Source: Coix lacryma-jobi var. lacryma-jobi (Eukaryota > Streptophyta > Magnoliopsida > Poales > Poaceae). From it: a stretch of DNA of 64,000 bases. The notes below the pieces were generated by a model, which was not told the origin of the DNA, did not search any database, and saw nothing but the letters and a program-made list of their open reading frames with translations. Made by a program: the position numbers and the translations under genes. Positions 8,897-19,795 of this stretch are shown piece by piece (positions within the stretch are counted from its first letter, which is position 1; each line of letters opens with the position of its first letter). The stretch lies in the NCBI GenBank assembly GCA_009763385.1, contig CM019826.1:63117790-63181789 (forward strand), given 5' to 3'.

Positions 8897-10464
8897 ATCT
8901 CCCCCTTGATGAGTGCATTGTCAACTACCAACACAAATCATACAGAATAGAAGAAGGAAGAAGAAAAAAGGAGAGAGAACTCGACCAAATGACCCAAAAG
9001 CATAGCAAAGCCGAAGAAGGTCAAGTGGAAAGAGCAAGACAACTTGGTCCCCAAAGACATGGGCAACGGCTCGACGCGACCAAGCAAAGCAAAGCTAGCC
9101 CTCAAGAATAGGTAGAACAGGCTCAAGACCACTAGCAGGAACAATCGATACTCAAGAGTCAGAAGAGCTTGACACCAATTGAAAACCACCAATTGAAAAT
9201 CTGAAAAACGAATGCTAGTCCCTCAAGAGAGAGGCAAAAGGCTCAACACAACTAGCAAAAATGCTCCAGACCAATTGGAAATTTCAAAACTCAGCACGAG
9301 CAAACTCCCCCTCAAATAGTGCACACCACTAGGGAATCCTGGAAATCTCCCCCTTATGATCTTATGATTTGGAAATTTCTCCCCCTCAGTTGAAAATGCA
9401 CCATCAAGCAAATGTGCACAAGCACACAAAATGTCTCCCCCTTGACAGAATATCTCCCTCCAGAAATGCATATGAGTTAAAATGCAAGTTAGCAGCTTCA
9501 GGAGTATAATCAAAAGAGTGCAAAGATGCTCTACAGAGTTTTGATCCGATGACTCAACAACATCCATAAGAAGCTAGCAAAGGCTCAAACTGATCACTAA
9601 GTACGAAATATGAACATGAGAGCAAAAAGAGCAGTTTTCAGCCGAAAAGGTATTCACCATCAAAATAGCACTGAACATGTATAGACAGGAAGTCAAACAA
9701 GTGCTAAACATGTATACAAGGTGAACTACCCTTAGCAAAGTTCAATCATCATGCTATAGAATGGAACATAAACTTGTGTATGCAAATTTTATCGGAGTTG
9801 CAGCAGTTAAATTACACAAGTTTAAATTTCATCATGTGATTGCGAGAGGTTGAAAGCTTGTCATTGCCTAACTTTTCAACTGTGCGAAGCCTATGCAAAA
9901 GCAATCAGAAGCTTAAAGCAATAGTTTCGGTCATACACTACAGAGGTCAAGTTTAACTCAAAGTGCAATGAGAAACAGTCTCGAAACTGTGATGTGCTGG
10001 CAAGCAATCCCATCTCGATCTTTCCAATTCACTTAACTTGGTTCAAGATTAAAATAGCATATGAACATACCAAGCAAGTGAATGACTCAGAACTAGAGAC
10101 ATAGCAACCTAGCATATATGAAAAGCATAAGTGACTTCAACACATTCTACACATGCTAGTTGCATATCTCAATGGTGAATATTTTCTAGTTTTAAGTTCA
10201 TTTAAGCAAATTCACCATAAAATAGCTCTGCTCACAACATGTATCAGTGATCAGAAAGAGCATAAGCTACAACATCATCATAAAGCATCGTAGCAAAGAC
10301 TACATAGAGCATAGTTACATTCTAAAGATTATACACATGAAGCTCTGAATGTAAATATGCAAGATGAAATGCAAAGATGCATGAAGAAATCAAAGAAGAG
10401 AGAAGATACCAACTGAAAAACACAAAGTCAGTGTATCATACAAGAACCAAAATGTTTCCCCCAT
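8897..10464 (-). other. S2 3' non-coding region with multiple polypurine tracts
   Basis: About 1.57 kb between the pol stop and the 3' LTR. The tract adjoining the LTR is at about 8897-8909 (AAGGGGGAG on the minus strand). Further AAGGGGGAG or GAGGGGGAG tracts lie near 9307, 9350, 9380 and 9437. Two short inverted-repeat units with ends like GCTAGT...ACTAGC lie at about 9104-9150 and 9213-9260. No env-like frame is open. Multiple tracts upstream of the 3' LTR are a known Sirevirus trait. The equivalent region occurs in S3, S4 and S5. Confidence 0.75.
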
Positions 10465-13153
10465 CTAAAAGGGGAAACACACACCAAGCTCACCTCTCAA
10501 CCTATTAAAAGTTGATTGGTCCAAAGGCTTGGTGAAAATATCAGCCAACTGATGATGAGTATCGACATGGCGAAGGTCGATATCACCCTTCTCATAGTGG
10601 TCTTGCAGAAAATGAAAGCGCACATCAATGTGTTTGGTCTTCGAGTGCAGCACGGGGTTCTTAGCAACGCTAATCGCACTCGTGCTGTCACAAAGCAAAG
10701 GAACACGAGAAAAGCTTAGACCAAAATCACGAAGAGTGGCCATCATCCAGAGTAACTAGGAACAGCAGCTAGCCGCAGCAACATACTCAGCCTCCTTGGT
10801 AGACTGGGCGACACTAGACTACTTGCGAGAAGACCACGAAACAAGAGAAGAACCAATAAACTGACAAGTCCCAGAAGTGGACTTGGGCTCAATCCTGCAA
10901 CCAGCAAAATCGGCATCGGAATAACCACAAAGGGACAGGGTGGAGGAAGCAGAATACCAAATCCCAAATTCTGGAGTGAAGGATAAGTACCTCATAATGC
11001 GCTTGACCGCCTGACGGTGAGAGGTGCGCGGCGACGACTGAAATCGCGCGCAAAGACACACCGCGAACTGAATGTCCGGGCGTGTCGCCGTCAGGTACAA
11101 CAGCGACCCGATCATACTCCGGTACTCCTTCTTGTCTACAGCTTCTCCATCCTTGTCCGCATCCAGGGCCGTCGTGGTCGACATGGGTGTTGGAAGAGGC
11201 TTGGCCTCACCCATATCGAATTTCTTCAGAATAGCTCTGGTGTACTTGCCCTGGTGCACGAACGTCCCTTCTCGGGATTGCTTGATTTGCAACCCGAGGA
11301 AAAACGTCAACTCGCCCACAATGCTCATCTCAAATTCCCTGCTCATAGTATCTGCAAACTTGGCAACCAAAGCGTGAGAAGAACCACCGAAAATGATATC
11401 ATCCACGTAAATTTGGACCAAGAGAGTATCAGTGCCTTGCTTGAGGAGAAAGAGCGTTTTGTCTAAACATCCCATTTTAAAACCCTTAGCAAGCAAAAAG
11501 GTTTTTAACCTATCATACCAGGCTCTAGGGGCTTGTTTCAAACCATACAAAGCTTTGTGAAGTTTAAAGACATGGTTTGGAAACTTGGGATTTTCGAAAC
11601 CGGGGGGATGTCTAACATACACTTCCTCTTCTATGTAGCCGTTTAAGTAGGCACTCTTAACATCCATTTGAAAAAGTTTGAAACCTTTTGACGCAGCAAA
11701 AGCCAAGAGTATCCTAATAGCCTCCAAACGAGCTACAGGAGCAAACGTCTCCTCATAGTCTATCCCCATCTTCTGACTGCACCCCTGGGCTACGAGTCTG
11801 GCCTTGTTTCTCACAACATGGCCATCTTCTCCCTGTTTGTTTTTGAAAACCCATTTTGTCCCAATAGGATGACACTCAGGAGGAAGAGGAACAAGAACCC
11901 AAACCCGATTTCTCTCAAAGTTTTCTAACTCCTCATGCATGGCATTGACCCAATCCGGATCCGTCAAAGCATGTCCAACATCTCAGGGTTCAAAATCAAC
12001 AACAAATGTAGAATGAGCAAAGTGAGAGATATGTTGTGACCTAGACCGAGTGACACGTTCGCCGATGCTGCCGATCATCTGTTGAGGCGGGTGTTGGCGC
12101 TGAATGTGTCGTGGCGCCTCCCGAGCCGAAGTGGCCTCCCCCTCAACAGCAGCTGGTGCCTTCTCGGGTACAAAAGATATCGCACGAGGTGGTGGATCCC
12201 ACGGCCCCCAGGAAGAAGAGGTGTCGGGGCCGTGAGTCGTAGTAGAAGCCGCTCCTTGCGGCACAACAGGTGGAGGGGGTGCTGGATCATCCATACCTTC
12301 AGCACCCTCGTCCTCGTCATCAAAAAGAGGTTCTCCAACCTCATGATCACATGCACGCTCAAAACGAGAAGAAGGACAAACCATGGTCTTGTCGAAGGTG
12401 ACATCGGATGTCTCCATGACTCGGCTAGTGTCAAGGTTAAGTACACGATAAGCACGCGTATGAGCACCATAACCCAAAAACACACCGTCAGAAGAACGAG
12501 ACTCAAACTTGTCCAAATTGCCCTTTTTGAGTATAAAACAATGGCAACCAAAAACTCTAAAATAACTCACCTTGGGGAGTTTTCCAAAACACAACTCATA
12601 AGAGGACTTTTTCAAGAAAGCTCGAAGGAAAATGCGATTGGAAATATAGCATGCAGTGCTCATAGCTTTGGCCCAATATCGCCTAGGAGTCCTATGCTCA
12701 TCGAGCATCGTCCTGGCCATCTCTACAAGGGTCCGATACTTCCTCTCTACAACACCATTTTGGGGCGGTGTGTAGGGAGAAGAAAACTGATGCTCCAAGC
12801 CCAAAGAGTTACAAAACTTCTCAAAATCCGAATTCTTGAATTCGGAACCATTATCACTCCTAATAGCTCGCATCGAGTTCAAAGGGAACTCGTTCTGAAG
12901 ACGCAAAATCAGATTGCGAGCAAAGGAGAAAGTCTCAGTTTTCTCAGCTAAAAAGAAAACCCACGAATATCTCGAAAAGTCGTCAACAACAACAAGCACA
13001 TACCACTTCCCCCCAACCGAGCTCACCCGAGCCGGACCAACAAGGTCCATATGCAAAAGCTCTCCAGGGCACTTGGTCATGACCTGAGTCACTGGATGGT
13101 GGGGAGCGGCAACCATCTTCCCATGTCTACAAGAATGGCAAACAAGATCCTTC
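10465..13153 (-). pseudogene. pol: S2 pol, C-terminal part (integrase, RT, RNase H)
   Basis: The coding direction is leftward. The segment begins inside the integrase zinc-binding region (CHSC) at 13153, where S3 entered. It continues with the integrase core (HMDLVGPA, AIRSDNGSEF, NGVVERK give the D, D and E). A Pro-rich linker follows, then RT with FQMDVKSAYLNG and YVDDIIFG, and RNase H with SDADFAG and CDSTSAI. The ending GELGVCFPF is shared with S5. Three nonsense codons break it: TGA at 11983-11985 (CGA in S3 and S4), TAG at 10819-10821 and TAG at 10756-10758 (both CAG in S4 or S5). The last two are also present in S3. No active polymerase could be made from this copy. Confidence 0.88.
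13149..13153. other. Left target duplication of S3 (CCTTC)
   Basis: CCTTC lies directly before the S3 LTR and is repeated at 45643-45647 directly after the other S3 LTR. Joining the flanks restores a continuous S2 pol frame. Confidence 0.92.
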
Positions 13154-15099
13154 TGAAGGACCGAGAATGCAACCAGAAAGCGACCAGAGGGGGGGTGAAT
13201 GGGAGCTTCAAATTTTCATTTCGGAAACTTGTTGCCTCTGTCCCGAAACTCAACCCCAATAGCAAACCCTAGAGCTCAGAAGTGTCCACGACCCTAGAGA
13301 TAGGGTGGATGCTTCCAAGAAGCACAGCGAGACACTCTACGACTCTACAAATCCAACCCAACAAGCGGATCTCAGATCGAAAGCAGGATGGACAAACTGC
13401 GGACGAAAACACGCAAACCCTTACTGACCGGACTCCGAAGAGCGTCCGGTCAGGTTGGATCGGACGCGTCCGATCAGCTCAAGATCGATCTGGGAGCTCT
13501 CTGAGTTGGACCGGACTCACAGTGAGGAGCATCCGGTCACAACCCTGTAGCGTCCGGTCAGTCACAAACAAAGCAGTGAATAGTGACTTCAGTGCGTCCG
13601 GTCACGCAAAGACTCGTGCGTCCGGTCAAGATCACAGCGCCAAGACAAAGAAGTTGTTCATCGACCGGACTCAGGGTCAGCGTCCGGTCGTTGAACCAGC
13701 AGCATCCGGTCACCATGATTTTGTGTTGCTCGTTCACCGATTCGACTCGATCTCTCCCAAAACGAAACCTCTAGGGCTCAAACTTGGAGAGATGAGTCAC
13801 AAGGAGGATAGTGAGCTACTCCTAGGAGATCATGGCTCGAACCTATCTCCAAATCGATGAATCGAAGAAATTCGGGGCAAGGGAGAAAAACTTGACCCGA
13901 AACTAAAATCGCTCGATCTTCTAGCTCGTGAGGTTAGAGGTGAATTCCTTAGGTGGAAATGAGTGCCACACGATCTAGAACATCTTTGTTCAAACGGATT
14001 TGCAAACAACGCACTGAGCAAAGAGATCGAACGATGGGAAAACGTGGAGAAAAGCAATCCGCGAAGAACACAAGCAAAACACGAATCACAACCACGAATT
14101 TGCAACCGTGTGGCTACCACACGCTACAACAGTGAGATTACGGTCTCACTTCCTAAAAATCTTACGGGCACAGAGGTATTGTTCTCTTCTCTGTGGATCT
14201 CAGGTTCGCTACAGCAGGGATGTGGGAGAGCAGGAAACCCTAGAAGCAAAAGAGCAAATGACTGAGATAAATGGGGAGGTGGGTGTCTCCCCCTACTTAT
14301 CCTAATTCTAACTATTCCTAATTCCCACTCTACCCCTAACTACTTACAGAGCGAACTAGCTAAACCCTAGGGTTATTCTCGACCAACCCTATGGTAGGTG
14401 GATCCGACGGCCACGCCCGCACAACTCGTAGCGTTGCCTCGACGCAACCTCCCGATTGCCGCCACGTGCCGCCACCGCTCTGCACCCCCGGTTTTGTGGC
14501 CCAAACCGGGAAACCAGCCTTTCTAGCCAACCCCCAGTTTTGAGGCCCAAACCGGGAAACCAGCCCACCAGCATCTGAGTTTTGAGGCCCAAACTCAGCA
14601 AACCCGCAGCGCCCAGGTTTTGAGGCCCAAACCTGGAAACCATCCTCAGCCCGAGTTTTGTGGCCAAACTCAGAAACCGTCCGCACCCAGGTTTTGAGGC
14701 CCAAACCTGGAAACTGTCCACCCGATGGTTTTTCTCTGGCTCTACCACCAAACCGACGCCGTAGATGTGATGCACCGCCCGTGCACCCCGTCCACCGACA
14801 CGTGTCCCCAAGTCCACGACTCAGGCAACACATGACCGCAAGTCTTCGCTCGTCGCTGTCCCTGGCTGCCAGCCACCACAGCTGCTTCTCGGGCCCCCAG
14901 TCCCTCAGTCCAAGCCTCACGTCCGCCCTTTGCCACTCTTGGTCCATCGGCACGGCATGTCTCTACTTGACCTTCACCTTGCCTCCGATCACTGTATCCG
15001 TGCTCGACACCTGCACAACACAAGCCAAAGAACATGCGCATCATCCCAGGTTACAATCACTCATCACTCAAAGACTCGACATACACCCATGTATTCGCA
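13154..15099 (-). repeat. S3 3' LTR (1946 bp)
   Basis: The ends match the other copies (TGCGAATACATGGG at 15099, CGGTCCTTCA at 13154 on the minus strand). It carries the hairpin array at 14487-14710, the GTGAGA-N6-TCTCAC hairpin near 14131-14149, and GCGTCCGGTC motifs at about 13428-13715. Confidence 0.9.
14487..14710 (-). repeat. Covarying hairpin array in S3 3' LTR
   Basis: Six inverted-repeat units in the standard order with TGAGGCCC or TGTGGCC(C) loops. The second and fifth units each have a stem mismatch. Confidence 0.8.
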
Positions 15100-16595
15100 A
15101 TCTCCCCCTTGATGAGTGCATTGTCAACTACTCACACAAATCATAATGGAAATAGAAAGAGGAAGAAGGAGAAGAGAGAACTCGACCAAATGACCCAAAA
15201 GCATAGCAAAGCCGAAGAAGGTCAAGTGGAAAGAGCAAAACAACTTGATCCCCAAAGACATGGGCAACGGCTCGACGCAACCAAGCAAAGCAAAACTAGC
15301 CCTCAAGAAGAGGTAGAACAGGCACAACACCGCTAGCAGAAACCAAGCAAAAAATCAAAGCAAATGCTAGTCCCTCAAGACAGAGGCACAGAGGCTCAAC
15401 ACAACTAGCAAAGAAAGCAGCAAAACTCCCCCTCGACTAGTGCAGACAACCAGGAGGCTCCCTTAGTTCAAACGGAGGGTAATGATTTGCAATTTCTCCC
15501 CCTTAGTTGAAAATGCACTTATCAAGAAACAATGCTCCCCCTCAGAGAATGCACCATCAAAAAGTGCCAACATGCAGATTTCTCCCCTTCTAAAATGCAT
15601 GTGAGTCAAAATGCAAGTTAGGAGCTTCAGGAGTATACTCAAAAGAGTGCAAAGATGCTCTATAGAGTTCTGATCCAATGACTCAGAAAAATGCACAGAA
15701 TGCTAGCAAAGGCTCAAACTGATCACTAATTCTAAAATGAGAGCAAAAGGAGCAGTTTGTAGCCGAAAAAGGTATTCACCATCAAAGTAGCACAAGACAT
15801 GTATAGACAGGAAGTCAAACAAGTGCTAAACATGTATACAAGGTGAACTACCCCTAGCACAGTTCAATCATCATGCTGATACCAAATGAAACATGAAGCA
15901 TACACTTGTGATTTCAAATTTTAATCGGAGTTGCAGCGGTGAAATTACACAAGTTCAGAAATCAGCATGTGACTGCGAGAGGTTGAATGTTTGTTGTTGC
16001 CTAACTTTCCAACTATGCGAAGCCTATGCATAAGCAATCAGAAGCTTAAAGCAACAGTTTCGGTCAAACACTACACAGCTCAAGTTTAACTCAAAGTGCA
16101 ATGAGAAACAGTCTCGAAACTGTGAGGTTCTAACAAGCAAACCCATCTTGATCTTTTCAATTCACTTAACTTGGTTCAGATTTTAAATAGAATATGACAT
16201 ACCAAGCAAGTGAATGACTCAGCACTAGAGACATAGCAACCTAGCATACACAAATAGCATAAGTGACTTCGACACATTGTACACATGCTAGTTGCATATC
16301 TCAATGGTGAATATTTTCAAGTTTTAAGTTCATTAACAAATTCACCATTCAAAAATAGCTCAGCTCACAGTATTTATCAGTGATCAGAAAGAGCATAAGC
16401 TACAACATCAACATAAAGCATCAGAGCAAAGACTACACAGAGCGTAGTTACATTCTTCAGACTATATTCATGAAGCTCAGAATATAAAAGCGTATGCTGA
16501 AATGCAAAGATGCAAGAAGAAACTAAAAGAAGTAAAACCAACTAAAAAGGCACAAAGTCAGTGTATCATACATGAGTCAAAAATGTTTCCCCCAT
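15100..16595 (-). other. S3 3' non-coding region with polypurine tracts
   Basis: This matches the S2 region at 8897-10464. The LTR-adjacent tract is at about 15100-15112. More purine tracts occur near 15427, 15497, 15537 and 15580. Two GCTAGT/ACTAGC-bounded units lie at about 15297-15340 and 15365-15412. No long minus-strand frame is open. Confidence 0.7.
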
Positions 16596-19500
16596 CTAAA
16601 AAGGGAAACACACACCAAGCTCACCTCTCAACCGATTAAAAGTTGATTGGTCCAAAGGCTTGGTGAAAATATCAGCCAACTGATGATGAGTATCGACATG
16701 GCGACGGTCGATATCACCCTTCTCATAGTGGTCTCGCAGAAAATGAAAGCACACATCAATGTGTTTGGTCTTCGAGTGAAGCACGGGGTTCTTAGCAACG
16801 CTAATTGCACTCGTGCCGTCACAAAGCAATGGAACACGAGAAAAGCTCAGACCAAAATCACACAAAGTGGCCATCATCCAGAGTAACTAGGAACAACAGC
16901 TAGCCTCAGCAACATACTCAGCCTCTGTGGTAGACTGGGCGACACTAGACTACTTGCGAGAGGACCACGATACAAGAGAAGAACCAATAAACTGACAAGT
17001 CCCAGAAGTGGACTTGCGCTCAATCCGGCAACCAGCAAAATCAGCATCGGAATAACCGCAAAGGGAAAGGATGGAGGAAGCAGAATACCAAATCCCGAAC
17101 TCTGGAGTGAAGGATAAGTACCTCATAATGCGCTTGACCGCCTGACAGTGAGAGGTGCGCGGCGAGGACTGAAAACGCGCGGAAAGGCACACCGCGAACT
17201 AGATGTCCGGGCGTGTCGCCGTCAGGTACAACAGCGACCCGATCATACTCCGGTACTCCTTCTGGTCCACTGCTTCTCCCTCCTTGTCCGCATCCAGGGC
17301 CGTCGTGGTCGACATGGGTGTTGGAAGAGGCTTGGCCTCACCCATATCGAACTTCTTCAGAATGTCGCGAGTATACTTACCCTGGTGCACGAACGTTCCT
17401 TCCTGGGATTGCTTGATTTGCAACCCGAGGAAAAACGTCAACTCGCCCATCATGCTCATCTCAAATTCCCTGCTCATAGTATCTGCAAACTTGGCAACCA
17501 AAGCATGAGAAGAACCACCGAAGATGATATCATCCACGTAAATTTGGACCAAGAGAGTATCAGTGCCTTGCTTGGGGAGAAAGAGCGTTTTATCTACACA
17601 TCCCATTTAAAAACCCTTAGCAAGCAAAAAGGTTTTCAACCTATCATACCAGGCTCTACGGGCTTGTTTCAAACCATACAAAGCTTTGTGAAGTTTAAAG
17701 ACATGATTTGGAAACTTGGGATTTTTGAAACCGGGGGGTTGTCTAACATATACTTCCTCTTCTATGTAGCCGTTTAAGAAGGCACTCTTGACATCCATTT
17801 GAAAAAGTTTGAAACCTTTGGATGCAGCAAAAGCCAAGAGTATCCTAATAGCCTCCAAACGTGCTACAGGAGCAAAAGTCTCCTCATAGTTTATCCCCTC
17901 CTTCTGACTATATCCCTGGGCTACGAGTCTGGCCTTGTTTCTCACAACATGGCCATCTTCTCCCTGTTTGTTTTTGAAAACCCATTTTGTCCCAATTGGA
18001 TGACACTCAGAAGGTGGAGACACTAGAACCCAAACCCGATTTCTCTCAAAGTTTTCCAACTCCTCATGCATGGCATTGACCCAATCCGGATCCGTCAAAG
18101 CGTGTCCAACATCTCGGGGCTCAAAATCAGCAACAAACGCAGAATGAGCAAAGTGAGAGATTTGAGACCTGGACCGAGTGACCCGTTCGCCAATGTTGCT
18201 GATCATCTGCTGAGGGGGGTGTTGGCGCTGGATGTGTCATGGCGCCTCCCTCGCCGATGTGGCCTCCCCCTCAACAGCAGCTGGTGCCTCCCCAGGTACG
18301 AAAGGTACCGCTCGGGGTGGCGGATCCCATGGCCCCCAGGAAGAAGACGTGTCGGGGCCGTGAGTTGTCGTAGAAGCCGCTCCTTGCGACACAGCAGGTG
18401 GAGGGGGTGCTGGGTCATCCATACCTTCAGCACCCTCGTCCTCGTCATCAAAAAGAGGCTCACCAACCTCATGATCACCTGCACGCTCAAAACGAGAAGA
18501 AGGACAAACCATGGTCTCATCGAAGGTGACATCGGATGTCTCCATGACTCGGTTAGTGTCAAGGTTAAGTACACGATAAGCTCGAGTGTGAGTGCCATAA
18601 CCCAAAAACACACCGTCAGAAGAACGAGACTCAAATTTGTCCAGGTTGCCGTTTTTGAGTATAAAACAATGGCAACCAAAAACTCTAAAATAACTCACCT
18701 TGGGGAGTTTTCCAAAACGCAACTCATAAGAGGTCGTTTGCAAGAAAGCTTGAAGAAAAATGCGATTGGAAATATAGCATGCAGTGCTCATTGCTTCGGC
18801 CCAATACCGCCTAGGAGTCCTATGCTCATCGAGCATCGTCCTGGCCATCTCTACAAGGGTCCGATTCTTCCTCTCTACAACACCATTCTGTGGCAGTGTG
18901 TAGGGAGAAGAAAACTGATGCTCCAAGCCCAAAGAGTTACAAAACTTATCAAAATCCGAATTCTTGAATTCGGAACCATTATCACTCCTAATAGCTTGCA
19001 TCGAGTTCAAAGGGAACTCGTTCTGAAGACGCAAAATCAGATTGCGAGCAAAGGAGAAAGTCTCGGTCTTCTCAGCTAAAAAGAAGACCCACAAATATCT
19101 CGAAAAATCGTCAACAACAACAAGCACATACCACTTCCCCCCAACCGAGCTCACCTGAGCCGGACCAACAAGGTCCATATGCAAAAGCTCTCCAGGGTGC
19201 TTGGTGATGACCTGAGTCACTGGATGGTGGGGAGCGGCAACCATCTTCCCATGTCTACAAGAATGGCAGACAAGATCCTTCTCCATGGATAACTTGGGCA
19301 ATCCTTGGATTAGGCCTAGTGAACTAAGCCTTGCAAGCAAGTCAAAGCTCAAATGTCCTAGTCTCCTATGCCACTTCCAAAGATCAGAGGAGGAAGGACT
19401 AGCCAAAAGACAGCGGAAAATACCAAACGACTCTGAGAAATCCACACGAAAGACTTTCCCAAAGGGCGAAATCACACAAACAAGACTGCCCTGAGGGTCC

Positions 19501-19790
19501 AAAATACGACTGAGATTCGGCTTAAAACGAATCTCATAGTCATCATCGAAAAGTTGCGAAACAGAAAGAAGGTTAAAATGCAAGTTAGAAACAAGAGCAA
19601 CATCGCGCAACACAAAGTGCTCATTAACTCGCACAGACCCACGAGACAACACCTTACCTTTGCTGTTGTCGCCGAAGGTAATATACTCCTTTCCAGCGAC
19701 TGGACTAAGACTGGAGAACCACTTGGCGTTTTCGGTCATGTGCCTCGAACACCCGGAATCCACCAACCAAACGTTGTCCAATCGTTTTAC
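16596..19790 (-). pseudogene. pol: S3 pol (protease, integrase, RT, RNase H), five stops
   Basis: Pol opens at 19790, just after a TAG at 19791-19793, and lies in a different frame from gag. In the first open stretch (514 codons, 19781-18237) the protease motif VDSG has its Asp at residue 8. The integrase zinc finger is H138, H143, C172, C175, and the catalytic triad is D203, D267, E303. RT (FQMDVKSAF, YVDD) and RNase H (SDADFAG) follow. Stops are TGA 18237-18239, TAA 17607-17609, TAG 17199-17201, TAG 16950-16952 and TAG 16887-16889. Comparison with S2, S4 and S5 shows four of the five arose from CGA or CAG by C-to-T change. The RT arm also has an Arg for Pro in the GLKQAPRAW motif. It is a dead copy. 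Confidence 0.9.
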
Positions 19791-19795
19791 CTACA

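Noticed and set aside
8897..10464. Possible env-like gene between pol and the 3' LTR
   Set aside because: Some Sireviruses have one, but here no minus-strand frame of useful length is shared by S2, S3, S4 and S5. The region is made of purine tracts and short repeats.
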